Assembly (NCBI GenBank): GCA_910585755.1
Contig: CAJUFH010000011.1
Coordinates: 1 to 61,466 of the forward strand
Length of the DNA stretch: 61,466 nt
Reading direction: 5' to 3'
From: an uncultured Muribaculaceae bacterium
GTDB taxonomy: Bacteria; Bacteroidota; Bacteroidia; Bacteroidales; Muribaculaceae
Shown here in pieces: positions 43,436-52,171 of the stretch; position 1 is the stretch's first letter, and each line of letters begins with the position of its first letter. The notes below the pieces were generated by a model that saw only the letters and a program-made list of their open reading frames with translations, was not told the origin of the DNA and did no database searches. The position numbers were made by a program, and so were the translations under genes.

Positions 43436-43604
43436 ATTTCTTATATAAGGGTATGAAAATGATGATTCCGGAAGCTATTATGGGAAAGAGCGATAGAAGG
43501 GTAATAGGAACGTCCTGCGCTATCATCCTGGTTATCAGGACGGCGCAAGCTCCCAGCCATAATAGTCCGATTATCACGAACCTAAGAATTACGGATACGC
43601 TCAT
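43395..43604 (-). CDS. Small two-TM membrane protein overlapping dxs
   Basis: 69 residues from MSVSVILRFVIIGLLWLGACAVLI (ATG 43604). The in-frame ATG at 43667 lies upstream of the predicted transcription start (about 43661), so it was rejected. Two membrane segments: VILRFVIIGLLWLGACAVLITRM and LLSLFPIIASGIIIFIPLYKKYV, then a basic tail NNKRNGGSGR. Its last 41 bp overlap the 5' end of dxs in another frame, so dxs translation may be coupled to it. No family was recognised; it lacks known motifs. It is the first gene of the dxs-trkA-trkH unit. Confidence 0.65.
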   Translation of the reverse strand: MSVSVILRFVIIGLLWLGACAVLITRMIAQDVPITLLSLFPIIASGIIIFIPLYKKYVGNNKRNGGSGR

Positions 43605-43668
43605 CAGATAAAAATTCAGTTTATCGCGATAGGCCGGGCTGAAACCGCTTCCTGTCGCTTTCAACAAG

Positions 43669-43676
43669 CAAAATTA
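43669..43676 (-). promoter_or_regulatory. -7 element of the small-protein/dxs operon
   Basis: Minus-strand TAATTTTG, with TTTG at 43702-43699 about 22 bp upstream. Start expected near 43661, which fixes the start codon of the small protein at 43604. Confidence 0.6.
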
Positions 43677-43756
43677 GCAAATTTTCCTGACATTTAAGCA
43701 AACCGCCCGCATATAGTGCGTAAATCTGACAGCGACCTCCCATCCGTGTACGAAAA

Positions 43757-43785
43757 GCGCTGTGCCATATGTTTTGACACAGCGC
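43757..43785 (-). terminator. Intrinsic terminator of the TetR-like gene
   Basis: GCGCTGTG (43757-43764) and CACAGCGC (43778-43785), 8 bp, loop 13 nt; on the minus strand the stem is followed by TTTT. Confidence 0.8.
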
Positions 43786-43819
43786 CATAAAATGCATTCA
43801 AACTATGCCGTATTGGGGT

Positions 43820-44527
43820 TTAACCCGCAATAGCTTTCGCGATGATTTCTTCGGGCACACCCTGTTTGCGTAGGTTGTCGGCGATTCGCTGCCGCTCCTT
43901 CTTGACGGGGCCTTCGCAGAACAGCATTTCCCCTACATGGTGGCACGCGTCTGTCACGCGTTTCTTCCCCTCGGGAGTGTTTAGGTCGATGCCAGCGAAT
44001 GTTGAGCGGTCCTTGTGTAGCACGAGGAAGTATATCCCGGCGACAAGCAGCGCGCTTATGGCTACAATATCGGCATCTGTCTTGATATCGACCGCCATGT
44101 CGATCATATCCTGGGAATGTAGTTCCCTCAGCCGCGCCGTGCGTTCCGTGATGTGGTTCCCTTCGGAAATCTCCCATCGTATAATCTCGGCCATGATGGC
44201 GTCGTCAATGAGCGTTTCCATCAGTTTGCCCAAAAGGTCGCCGTAGATTTCGGGGGTGTCGAGTTCCGTGATATTGTTACGTACGAAATCGCGGAGCCAG
44301 TAGTCATATTTTTTTACGAACTCGTCGTAAAACTCGTCAAGATTCTTGTATCGGTTATAAAACACAATCGGTTCAATCTTGGCCTTCTTCACGATGTCGG
44401 TGACGAGTGCCAGGGAAAAACCTTTCTTCTTTATTTGCGATACAGCCGCCTTCATAATGGCCTCCTCTATATCGGCTTTAGAGCGACGAGGGCGGCGGGC
44501 TGTTTTAGCTTCGTTAGCTGGTTCCAT
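43820..44527 (-). CDS. TetR family transcriptional regulator
   Basis: 235 residues from MEPANEAKTARRPRRSKADIEEAIMKAAVSQI. The ATG at 44527 is chosen because the upstream in-frame ATG (44611) would lie before the predicted transcription start near 44602. The N-terminal HTH is SKADIEEAIMKAAVSQIKKKGFSLALVTDIVKKAKIEPIVFYNRYKNLDEFYDEFV, the usual TetR pattern (helix, turn, then FYxxYxxxDEF). The C-terminal ligand domain is of the usual kind, with no clear hint of ligand or target. It stands alone with its own promoter and terminator, so autoregulation or a distant target is likely. Confidence 0.9.
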   Translation of the reverse strand: MEPANEAKTARRPRRSKADIEEAIMKAAVSQIKKKGFSLALVTDIVKKAKIEPIVFYNRYKNLDEFYDEFVKKYDYWLRDFVRNNITELDTPEIYGDLLGKLMETLIDDAIMAEIIRWEISEGNHITERTARLRELHSQDMIDMAVDIKTDADIVAISALLVAGIYFLVLHKDRSTFAGIDLNTPEGKKRVTDACHHVGEMLFCEGPVKKERQRIADNLRKQGVPEEIIAKAIAG

Positions 44528-44608
44528 ATCCAAGATTAATAACGGTCGGCATCGCCCGCTCCATCCATCCGACGGGCATATTTGTGATGCCATACATAAA
44601 AAACACCG

Positions 44609-44639
44609 CAAATATATGGAATATTCGCGGCGTTTGCAA
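44609..44639 (-). promoter_or_regulatory. Promoter of the TetR-like gene
   Basis: Minus strand -33 TTGC (44639-44636), 19-bp spacer, -7 TATATTTG (44616-44609). It matches the arrangement at 9241-9211. Confidence 0.75.
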
Positions 44640-44693
44640 TATGTTTTGCGTTAAGAAATCCCTAATGGTTGTGGCTGATTTGGCACACCTCGG

Positions 44694-46790
44694 TTATTCC
44701 GTGCTTGTATTATCGTTGTTTTCCGAGTCTTTACCAGTCGGTACGTCTTTCTTTTCCGGTGTCTCGTTATCCTTCACTTCCGTGGCTTCGACATCGACCG
44801 GAACCGGGGGCGGGAGCTGCTTGCCGTTCTTTTCGGCAGCCTTTTGGGCGGCGAGAATCTCGTCGGTGCGCGACGCCCACTGCCGTTTGCCGAAGATGTG
44901 CTCGACATCCTCTGTGAAGATTACCTCGCGGGAATAGAGCACGTCGGCAAGTTCGTTGTGCCCCTTGGCGTGTTCGCGGAGGATTGACTTTGCGCGTTCG
45001 TACTGCTCGTTGATGATGCGCGAAACCTCCTCGTCAATCATCCTGGCCCGGTCGTCGCTGTAAGGCTTTGAGAACCCGTAATTCTGACCGGTCGAGTCAT
45101 AATAGGAAAGGTTGGGGAGACGCTCGCTCATGCCGTAGTACACCACCATGGCGTATGCCTGTTTGGTAACGCGCTCAAGGTCGTTGGCGGCCCCCGTCGA
45201 TATGCGGCCCAGGAACAGTTCTTCTGCGGCACGGCCCCCGAGCGTCGCGCACATCTCGTCGAGAATCGCCTGCGATGGCGTGATCTGGCGCTCTTCCGGC
45301 AGATACCAGGCGGCTCCGAGTGCGCGCCCGCGGGGAACAATCGTCACTTTGATGAGCGGGTTCGCGTAACGGAGGAACCAGCTTACGGTCGCGTGGCCCG
45401 CTTCGTGGCACGCGATGGCTCTCTTCTCCTCCTCGGTGGTGATTTTTGAGCGCTTCTCCAGTCCGCCGATGATTCTGTCAACCGCGTCGATAAAGTCCTG
45501 CTTCTGCACGACCTCCTTGTTGCGGCGAGCGGCGATTAGAGCCGCCTCGTTGCAGACATTCGCGATATCCGCCCCGGAGAAGCCAGGGGTCTGGCGGGCG
45601 AGCAGGTCGATGTCGACGCTGTCGTCAATCTTGATATTTTTCAGATGGACTTTGAAAATCGCCACTCGGTCGTTCAGCTCGGGGAGCTCAACATAAATCT
45701 GGCGGTCGAAGCGTCCGGCGCGGAGGAGCGCTTTGTCGAGAATGTCGGCGCGGTTGGTCGCGGCGAGGATTATGACGCCGCTGTTTGTTCCGAAACCGTC
45801 CATCTCGGTAAGCAGTTGGTTAAGGGTGTTCTCGCGCTCGTCGTTGGCTCCCATGTTCGGGTTCTTTCCGCGGGCGCGGCCAACAGCGTCAATCTCGTCG
45901 ATGAAGACGATACACGGAGCTTTCTCCTTCGCTTTTTGGAAGAGGTCGCGCACGCGGGACGCGCCTACGCCGACAAACATCTCCACGAAATCGGAACCCG
46001 ACATCGAGAAGAACGGCACATTCGCCTCCCCGGCGACCGCCTTGGCTAACAGTGTCTTACCTGTCCCCGGAGGGCCCACGAGGAGCGCCCCCTTGGGTAT
46101 CTTGCCGCCAAGATTGGTATATCGTTGCGGATTCTTCAGGAACTCCACGATTTCCTCTATCTCGACCTTGGCCTCCGAAAGACCGGCCACATCCTGGAAG
46201 GTCACTTTGACAGGGCCGTCCTTGTCGAAAATCTGCGCTTTCGATTTGCCTACGGAGAACACCCCTCCCGAACCATCGCGGCCGCTCATGCGCTTCATAA
46301 TGAAGAACCAGAACGCCACGAGCAGGAGCACCGGGCCGAACGTCCAGAGTATCGCCGAGAGGTCCGTACCCTCCTCGTAATCTACAGGGCCGGTATATAT
46401 CCCTTCCTGCCTGAGGGCGTCAATCTTGCGGGAGAAGTCGCCGAGTTCGGGAATCTGCGTCGTTATGCACGCTTCGCCCCCCTCGTTGTACTGGCTCTCG
46501 TGAAAAACCTTCTTCGCGAGCGAGTCCGACAGTACGGCGGTCGCGACACCTTTGCGCTTGTCGACTATGATTTCCGTTATTCCGTGGTTTCTCGATATTA
46601 CGGAATCCGTCAGGTATGTCTCAAATTCGGAATATTTCACCTGCTTTTTCACGGAGTTATCGTCGAGATAATACGCTCCGAAAAGGAAAATCAGGATTAT
46701 GGCATACATCCAGAACATGCTGAACCGGATTTGCGGCGTTTTCTTCTTGCCGCCGGGGATGCCGTTATTTGATTGCTTGTTGTCAGCCAT
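44694..46790 (-). CDS. ftsH: ATP-dependent zinc metalloprotease FtsH
   Basis: 698 residues. Two N-terminal membrane segments (RFSMFWMYAIILIFLFGAYYL; ILWTFGPVLLLVAFWFFIMKRM) flanking a periplasmic loop; AAA+ Walker A LVGPPGTGKTLLAKAVAGEA, Walker B APCIVFIDEIDAVGR, the second region of homology ATNRADILDKALLRAGRFDR; zinc motif AIACHEAGHATVSWFL. It is a membrane AAA protease for quality control of membrane and short-lived proteins. A Pro/Glu-rich C-terminal tail follows. rsfS lies 43 bp upstream, an arrangement common in Bacteroidetes. Confidence 0.98.
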   Translation of the reverse strand: MADNKQSNNGIPGGKKKTPQIRFSMFWMYAIILIFLFGAYYLDDNSVKKQVKYSEFETYLTDSVISRNHGITEIIVDKRKGVATAVLSDSLAKKVFHESQYNEGGEACITTQIPELGDFSRKIDALRQEGIYTGPVDYEEGTDLSAILWTFGPVLLLVAFWFFIMKRMSGRDGSGGVFSVGKSKAQIFDKDGPVKVTFQDVAGLSEAKVEIEEIVEFLKNPQRYTNLGGKIPKGALLVGPPGTGKTLLAKAVAGEANVPFFSMSGSDFVEMFVGVGASRVRDLFQKAKEKAPCIVFIDEIDAVGRARGKNPNMGANDERENTLNQLLTEMDGFGTNSGVIILAATNRADILDKALLRAGRFDRQIYVELPELNDRVAIFKVHLKNIKIDDSVDIDLLARQTPGFSGADIANVCNEAALIAARRNKEVVQKQDFIDAVDRIIGGLEKRSKITTEEEKRAIACHEAGHATVSWFLRYANPLIKVTIVPRGRALGAAWYLPEERQITPSQAILDEMCATLGGRAAEELFLGRISTGAANDLERVTKQAYAMVVYYGMSERLPNLSYYDSTGQNYGFSKPYSDDRARMIDEEVSRIINEQYERAKSILREHAKGHNELADVLYSREVIFTEDVEHIFGKRQWASRTDEILAAQKAAEKNGKQLPPPVPVDVEATEVKDNETPEKKDVPTGKDSENNDNTSTE

Positions 46791-46833
46791 GAGGTTGTCT
46801 TGATATTGTTTATTGGCTTGTTATGGCCGGTCG

Positions 46834-47223
46834 TCAGTCGAGGTCGGGGATGTTTGAGATTGCCGCGTCGCTCCAAAGCTCTTCAAGATTGTAAAGCGTG
46901 CGAGCCTCGCGGGTAAACACGTGGACGAGAGTGTCCCCGTAGTCAATCACAATCCACTGCGCGCTTCGGTAGCCGTCGTAGTTATACGGCTTGATTCCCC
47001 CTTTTTCAAGCAGCGAGTCGCGTACGTGGTCGGCGATGGAGGCTACCTGCTGGGTGGAAGTTCCCTGGCACAGGATGAATTTCCCCGCAGGAGCTGATTC
47101 GATTGAAGAGAGGTCTATTATCGTGATTTCTTTTCCCTTGCGGTCCTGGATAGCGTCGATTACGAGTTCATCGAAAGAGAGCTGGCCGACCGGCCGGGTC
47201 TGAGAAGTCATTGTTTCTGTCAT
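46834..47223 (-). CDS. rsfS: Ribosome silencing factor RsfS
   Basis: 129 residues of the RsfS/Iojap family: an N-terminal tail, then AIQDRKGKEITIIDLSSIESAPAGKFILCQGTSTQQVASIADHVRDSLLEKGGIKPYNYDGYRSAQWIVIDYGDTLVHVFTREARTLYNLEELW. It binds ribosomal protein L14 and blocks subunit joining under low nutrients. A probable promoter (-7 TAACTTCG, 47312-47305) lies 82 bp upstream. It lies upstream of ftsH. Confidence 0.95.
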   Translation of the reverse strand: MTETMTSQTRPVGQLSFDELVIDAIQDRKGKEITIIDLSSIESAPAGKFILCQGTSTQQVASIADHVRDSLLEKGGIKPYNYDGYRSAQWIVIDYGDTLVHVFTREARTLYNLEELWSDAAISNIPDLD

Positions 47224-47379
47224 ATGCGGATTATGTTCAAATGCTAATGGTAATGAATACGTTGAAACGTTTTGCGCCCCTCTTGGGACGGTAATATTAA
47301 GTTGCGAAGTTACAAATTATTTCCGAAATTAGGCGAGCTTTTCAGGGAAGCCCGCTATCTTTTCACCTTTATTAAACAA

Positions 47380-48621
47380 TCATTCAAAGCGCATGGTTTT
47401 CGCCGGAGAGATTCTCGCAACCGTGGAGGCCGGTATCAGCATCAATAACGCCGATAAGGCAACTACGCCCGCGTCGACAAGCGCGACTTGCAGCCAGTTG
47501 ATTTCAACCGGCACATAGCTGAGGTAATACGCTTCCGGGTCAAGCGGTATGTAATGCCACACCTGCTGCGTAAGCAGCAATCCCAGCGCTAAAAGGTTCC
47601 CTATAAGAAGCCCTATAAGCACTATGCGCCCTCCCAATAGAACGAATATCCTGCGTATCAATCCATTATCAGCTCCGAAGCTTTTTAGCTGCCCGATCAT
47701 GCGCACCCGTTCGAGTATCAGGATGAAAACGCTGGAAATCAGCGTGAAGCCGCTCACGCACCCCATTAATATCAATATGACTACGACGTTAGTGTCAAGC
47801 AGTCCGAGCCAGTTGTAATACATCGCCCCTGACCGCAATCGAGTGTCTACGACCATCGGCTCCTGTAGCTCTCCGAACGCGTAGGCTCTGTTCAGTTCCT
47901 GTTGCAGTATCTCGGATACAGGACTGATTTCATCCTCTTCGATTCCCGATAATTCAAGGCGCAGCCCTTCACTGTCGCCAAGCCCGCAGATTCCTTCTAA
48001 TTCTGACAGGGGGAGATAAACCGCAAGGTTGTCATAGTCTCCGAAATTGCTTCGGAAAAGTCCGCTTACGGTGTATCGCCTGGCTTTCAATGCCCCGTTG
48101 ACAAAGAAATATGAGTATATTTTGTCGCCGACCTCAAGCCGGAGCCGCTTTGCCTGTGGCTCTGAAATAAGGATTTGCCTTGCACTGTCTGATGGAAGCT
48201 CTCCCTTGACAAGCATTTCCGAGACGAAACCGATTTCATCCGCGCCGGAAGGAAGTGAGCGGGCCAATATCCCGGAAAAATCCGTGTCGGTCTTCAGTAT
48301 TCCGGCGTGCCGGATTGCGGGATACGCCTTCGCTCCCGGCACGGCTTCCGCTATTGCCGCTCGCAAAGTCGGTGTCAACGATATTGGCAACATAGCGTCG
48401 CCGCTGACGTTTCTCGCCGGCTCGATGCTGATTGCCGCCTCGAAGCCGGATACTTTCTGGCGGATGGCATGCTTGAAGCCGAGCACGATTCCGACCGACA
48501 GCAGCATAACAGCTACGGCACACGCTATTCCGGCGACCGCTATAACGACATTGGTCGACGCGCGGCGCCCCTCGCCGGACGTCAGACGGAGCTTTCTGCT
48601 TATGAAAATAGCTACATTCAC
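47380..48621 (-). CDS. FtsX-like ABC transporter permease (LolC/LolE type)
   Basis: 413 residues. It starts MNVAIFISRKLRLTSGEGRRASTNVVIAVAGIACAVAVMLLSVGIVLGFK, the family's N-terminal pattern with TM1, then a large periplasmic domain (about 60-275, with NLAVYLPLSELEGICGLGDSEG). The last third has three membrane segments (VVVILILMGCVSGFTLISSVFILIL; GGRIVLIGLLIGNLLALGLLL; LVDAGVVALSALLMLIPASTVARISPAKTMRFE), ending in the typical PAKTMRFE tail. It is probably the lipoprotein-releasing permease; the LolD ATPase is not adjacent. The gap to rsfS (47224-47379) holds a promoter-like -7 for rsfS. Confidence 0.85.
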   Translation of the reverse strand: MNVAIFISRKLRLTSGEGRRASTNVVIAVAGIACAVAVMLLSVGIVLGFKHAIRQKVSGFEAAISIEPARNVSGDAMLPISLTPTLRAAIAEAVPGAKAYPAIRHAGILKTDTDFSGILARSLPSGADEIGFVSEMLVKGELPSDSARQILISEPQAKRLRLEVGDKIYSYFFVNGALKARRYTVSGLFRSNFGDYDNLAVYLPLSELEGICGLGDSEGLRLELSGIEEDEISPVSEILQQELNRAYAFGELQEPMVVDTRLRSGAMYYNWLGLLDTNVVVILILMGCVSGFTLISSVFILILERVRMIGQLKSFGADNGLIRRIFVLLGGRIVLIGLLIGNLLALGLLLTQQVWHYIPLDPEAYYLSYVPVEINWLQVALVDAGVVALSALLMLIPASTVARISPAKTMRFE

Positions 48622-48788
48622 TCCGCGAATTTATGAAAATATATTAAAAAATCAGCCAATAGGCCCTCCTCTTTGTTATATGGGTAAATCAAGACCACGC
48701 GAAACAATCCGATTTGATGTTTCTGGGATTCGCAAAGGTCTTTTGAGGGATTAATGATTATTTATACTTTGCTTAACATCGAGGGACG

Positions 48789-49781
48789 ATGAAATTCAAT
48801 TCAAAAATTCGCAGAAGCTTACGGTGGAAATACGCGATGCTGATGTTCCTCCTCTCTCTTGTGCTCACTCTGATCGCGCTTCCGTGTGTTGCCGCCGAAA
48901 AGTCGGATTCGGTGCCTCAGCCGACGCATAGCAAACTATTGGTTCAAAGCCCTGAAACAAGCGGAAACGCCGACGAGGAAATATCCGAGATAATCGAGGT
49001 TGAAATGGCTGAGCCGATTGGCCCCCCGGAAGCTCCGCCCGATTCGGTTGGCGCTCCGCAACGGCTTTGGGCCGATACGATCGCGATGATTCCCGACAGG
49101 CCTCGGTCGCTCTACAACCTTCCTGCGTCATGGACGCGCTCCGAGCCGTACTGGCACGGAATGTGGATTAACACCGCCGTGCTGTCGGGAGCCTTTATCG
49201 GAACCCTCTTCGTGCTCGAACTGCTTCCAGAGGACGCTACGACCTGGAACAGGGCCTCCCTGCGCCGCGTGCCTTTCTATAAGCGCTGGTATCGGAATGT
49301 ATTCAAGCGCGGACCGGAATGGGACCACGACAACCCGATTTTCAACTACGTCCTCCATCCCTACGCCGGAGCCGCCTACTTTATGGGGGCGCGCACCTGC
49401 GGCTTCAATTTCTGGCAGTCGATGCTTTACAGCGCCATAATCTCTACCGTCGGATGGGAGTTCGGAATCGAGGCGTGCATGGAACGCCCGTCGTATCAGG
49501 ACCTGTTCGTTACCCCGATTATCGGCTCGCTGCTCGGAGAAGGGTGCTACCGCGCGAAGCGGTTTATCGTCGACAACGATTACGAGCTGCTCGGTTCACC
49601 CGTGCTCGGCCATATAGTGGCCTTCTTCCTCGACCCCTTGAACGAGGTGATGGGATATTTCAATCCGGGGAAATGCCGAAACATCGGTCCGGGGTGTTTC
49701 GCGTCCGAACCGCTCCTTATCCCGGCGCCTCTGCCGGGGGAGTCGAAGGCATTCGGTTTCCGCCTCTCGGCAACATTCTGA
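48789..49781 (+). CDS. DUF3943-like secreted or membrane protein
   Basis: 330 residues. N-terminal signal or anchor (YAMLMFLLSLVLTLIALPCVAAE), an acidic linker, then about 200 residues with conserved segments: NYVLHPYAGAAYFMGARTCGFNFWQSMLYSAIISTVGWEFGIEACMERPSYQDLFVTPIIGSLLGEGCYR. The pattern (HPYxGAxYFxxAR...WEFxIExxxExPSxQDLxxTPxxGxxLGE) is that of DUF3943, whose function is unknown. The membrane-like helices suggest it sits in or at a membrane. A -7-like TATACTTTG (48763-48771) with TTTG (48742-48745) lies 18 bp before the ATG. It converges with dnaB, 13 bp apart. Confidence 0.7.
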   Translation: MKFNSKIRRSLRWKYAMLMFLLSLVLTLIALPCVAAEKSDSVPQPTHSKLLVQSPETSGNADEEISEIIEVEMAEPIGPPEAPPDSVGAPQRLWADTIAMIPDRPRSLYNLPASWTRSEPYWHGMWINTAVLSGAFIGTLFVLELLPEDATTWNRASLRRVPFYKRWYRNVFKRGPEWDHDNPIFNYVLHPYAGAAYFMGARTCGFNFWQSMLYSAIISTVGWEFGIEACMERPSYQDLFVTPIIGSLLGEGCYRAKRFIVDNDYELLGSPVLGHIVAFFLDPLNEVMGYFNPGKCRNIGPGCFASEPLLIPAPLPGESKAFGFRLSATF

Positions 49782-49794
49782 CCCGGCATCCGGT

Positions 49795-51354
49795 TCAGAA
49801 TGGTACCCCCCCGGAACCATCTGAAGAAATGTCGGCGGTCCCCCCACCCGGGGCCGCCGCGCTGAACGGGTCCCCGGCGCCCCCGACGTTCCCTCCTCCG
49901 TTGAGTTTCGACCCGACGACCTCCTGGGTCGCAATGCGGTTCTCGTCCCAGTTCTGGAAACGGGCAAACTGGCTGACAAACCGCATGTCAACGTCGTCTA
50001 CCTTACCTGAACGGTGCTTCGCCACGATAAACTGCGCGAGGCCGCGGATGTCGCGCCCTTCCGCATCCTCTCCGCTGTGGAGATAATATTCCGGGCGGTG
50101 GATAAAACATACTATGTCCGCGTCCTGCTCGATCGCGCCGGATTCGCGGAGGTCGCTAAGCTGCGGGCGTTTGCTCTGGCCGTCGCCTCGGTTCTCTACC
50201 GAGCGGTTAAGCTGCGAAAGGGCGATAATAGGAATGTTCAGCTCTTTCGCGAGCTGTTTCAGCGAGCGCGAAATCATCGACACCTCCTGCTCGCGGCTTC
50301 CGAACTTCATGCCTGAAGCGTTCATGAGCTGCAAGTAGTCGATAATCAGAATCTTCACGTCGTGCTCCCTCACCAGGCGGCGCGCTTTCGTGCGCAGCTC
50401 GAAAATCGACAGCGAGGGGGTGTCGTCGATATAGAGCGGAGCGCCGTAGAGGTTCTTCACTCCCGCCATCAGCTTGTCCCAGTCGCCGGGCGAGAGCTTG
50501 CCGCTCTTGATTATTTCGCCCGGAAGCTCGCAGACGTTGCTTATCAGACGGTTGACAAGCTGGAGGTTACTCATTTCGAGCGAGAAAATCGCCACCGGCG
50601 TATTGAGGTTGACAGCCATGTTCTTCGCCATCGAAAGCACGAACGCCGTCTTACCCATGGCCGGACGGGCGGCGATAATGATAAGGTCGGAGTTCTGCCA
50701 GCCGGAAGTCAGTTTGTCAAGCTCGTGGAACCCGGTCTCGAGGCCGCTGAGGCCGGAGGCGCGGTTCATCGCGGCCTCGATCTGGGCTAGCGCCTGGTTG
50801 ATGACGGGATCGATCGCGGTGACATCCTTCTTCACGTTGCGCTGCGAAATCTCGAACAGGCGACCCTCCGCCTCCTGCATCAGGTCGTCAACATCGTTGG
50901 CCGAGTCGTACGCCTTCGACTCAATCTGCGACGCGAAGGAAATCAGCTCGCGGGCAAGGAATTTCTGCGCTACGATGCGGGCATGGAAATCAACGTGCGC
51001 TCCCGACATGACGCGGGAAGTCAGTTCCGAAATCCTCACAGGACCACCCACCGCCTCGAGGTCGCCGTTGGCCCGGAGCTTCTCCGTTACCGTCAGCATG
51101 TCGATAGGCTGCTGCGATGCGCCGAGCTGTTGCACGGCGGTAAAGATTTTCTGGTGGGCCGGCTCGTAGAAACATTCCGGCCGCAGCAGGTCGCAGACGG
51201 TGGTGTAAGCGTCCTTTTCGAGCATCAGGGCACCGAGCACGGCCTCCTCTACCTCTATGTCGCGCGGCGCGATGCGTCCTTCCGAATCGAGCAGTTTCTG
51301 TTGCTGTTCCTTTGGGCTGAAACGTCGCTGGTTGTTATAATTGTCGTTGGGCAT
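49795..51354 (-). CDS. dnaB: Replicative DNA helicase DnaB
   Basis: 519 residues. The N-terminal domain (EEAVLGALMLEKDAYTTVCDLLRPECFYEPAHQKIFTAVQQL) is the DnaG-interacting part; the RecA-like domain has GFHELDKLTSGWQNSDLIIIAARPAMGKTAFVLSMAKNM (Walker A), FSLEMSNLQLVNRLIS, IDYLQLM, and DLRESGAIEQDADIVCFIHRPEYY with arginine-finger region. No intein and no frameshift. The Gly/Ser-rich C-terminus (GGGNVGGAGDPFSAAAPGGGTADISSDGSGGVPF) is longer than usual. Loaded onto the replication fork as a hexamer, it unwinds DNA. A -7-like TAACTTCG (51379-51372) lies upstream. Confidence 0.98.
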   Translation of the reverse strand: MPNDNYNNQRRFSPKEQQQKLLDSEGRIAPRDIEVEEAVLGALMLEKDAYTTVCDLLRPECFYEPAHQKIFTAVQQLGASQQPIDMLTVTEKLRANGDLEAVGGPVRISELTSRVMSGAHVDFHARIVAQKFLARELISFASQIESKAYDSANDVDDLMQEAEGRLFEISQRNVKKDVTAIDPVINQALAQIEAAMNRASGLSGLETGFHELDKLTSGWQNSDLIIIAARPAMGKTAFVLSMAKNMAVNLNTPVAIFSLEMSNLQLVNRLISNVCELPGEIIKSGKLSPGDWDKLMAGVKNLYGAPLYIDDTPSLSIFELRTKARRLVREHDVKILIIDYLQLMNASGMKFGSREQEVSMISRSLKQLAKELNIPIIALSQLNRSVENRGDGQSKRPQLSDLRESGAIEQDADIVCFIHRPEYYLHSGEDAEGRDIRGLAQFIVAKHRSGKVDDVDMRFVSQFARFQNWDENRIATQEVVGSKLNGGGNVGGAGDPFSAAAPGGGTADISSDGSGGVPF

Positions 51355-51421
51355 ATGGCTGTTCTTTGACGCGAAGTTACATCATAAAGTGCGGGTAGAC
51401 AAATTCGGCATTGATGGGTTT

Positions 51422-52171
51422 TCAAAAAGTTTTCAACGCCCTCTCGGCGGCAGCGAGCTTTTCAGGCGAGCCTATGTCGTGCCAGAAAAACGGCGACGTC
51501 GGAGAAAATGCTTTGATAACCGCCCGCTCAGCGATTTCCAGATAGAACGGCGTGATTGAGAATACCTTCCCGTTCCTTGCCGCATACTCTTCAAGCAGGG
51601 GGAATATCGCCGGACTGACAATGTGGACTCCGCCGAATGCGAGCGGGGAAAGGCCCGGAACGTCGGGGTTGAATCCGGTCGGCTTGCGCTCGCCGCTTTT
51701 CAGATTCTGCCATCCCCGCAGATTTCCTTCGGTATCGAAATAGAGTTGCCGCGACGATTCCCGCGGGAAAGCAAGCAGGGTGGCCAACGGAAAGCCCTCC
51801 GTATGCCGGGCCGACATCGCGCTTATCTCGAAGTCGGTCAGTATATCCGCGTTATGGACGAGAATAGGCTCCCCTCCGCCGAGATGCCGGGCCGCTTTCA
51901 GCAAGCCGCCCCCGGTGTCGAGCAGCGTGTCGCTCTCGTCGGATATTATTATTTCAGCGCCGAAATTATCATTCACTTCCAGGTAAGAGCGGATTTGCTC
52001 GGGAAAGTGATGTACATTCACCACAATTCTCCCGATTCCGGCCGCTCTCATTTTTTCTATCACTCGGCGAAGCATGGGCTTCCCTCCTACGGGGGCAAGC
52101 GCCTTCGGATGCTCGTCGGTAAAGGGGCGCAGACGGGAACCGACCCCCGCGGCGAATATCATTCCTTTCAT
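51422..52171 (-). CDS. murU: MurU-like N-acetylmuramate-1-phosphate uridylyltransferase (nucleotidyltransferase)
   Basis: 249 residues from MKGMIFAAGVGSRLRPFTDEHPKALAPVGGKPML (ATG 52171; the longer reading from 52315 adds 48 residues inside the upstream gene). Nucleotidyltransferase signature GVGSRLRPFT...PK, then TLLDTGGGLLKAARHLGG, VHNADILTD and GVHIVSP. The LDTGGG segment and short length match MurU, which turns MurNAc-1-phosphate into UDP-MurNAc in the cell-wall recycling bypass. It starts in the last codon of the AmgK::RapZ-C fusion gene (ATGA). Sugar-1-phosphate specificity is inferred from this neighbour. Confidence 0.78.
   Translation of the reverse strand: MKGMIFAAGVGSRLRPFTDEHPKALAPVGGKPMLRRVIEKMRAAGIGRIVVNVHHFPEQIRSYLEVNDNFGAEIIISDESDTLLDTGGGLLKAARHLGGGEPILVHNADILTDFEISAMSARHTEGFPLATLLAFPRESSRQLYFDTEGNLRGWQNLKSGERKPTGFNPDVPGLSPLAFGGVHIVSPAIFPLLEEYAARNGKVFSITPFYLEIAERAVIKAFSPTSPFFWHDIGSPEKLAAAERALKTF

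Noticed and set aside
43605..43667. Longer start of the small membrane protein (ATG 43667)
   Set aside because: It would lie before the predicted transcription start; the extra residues do not look like a signal or membrane segment.
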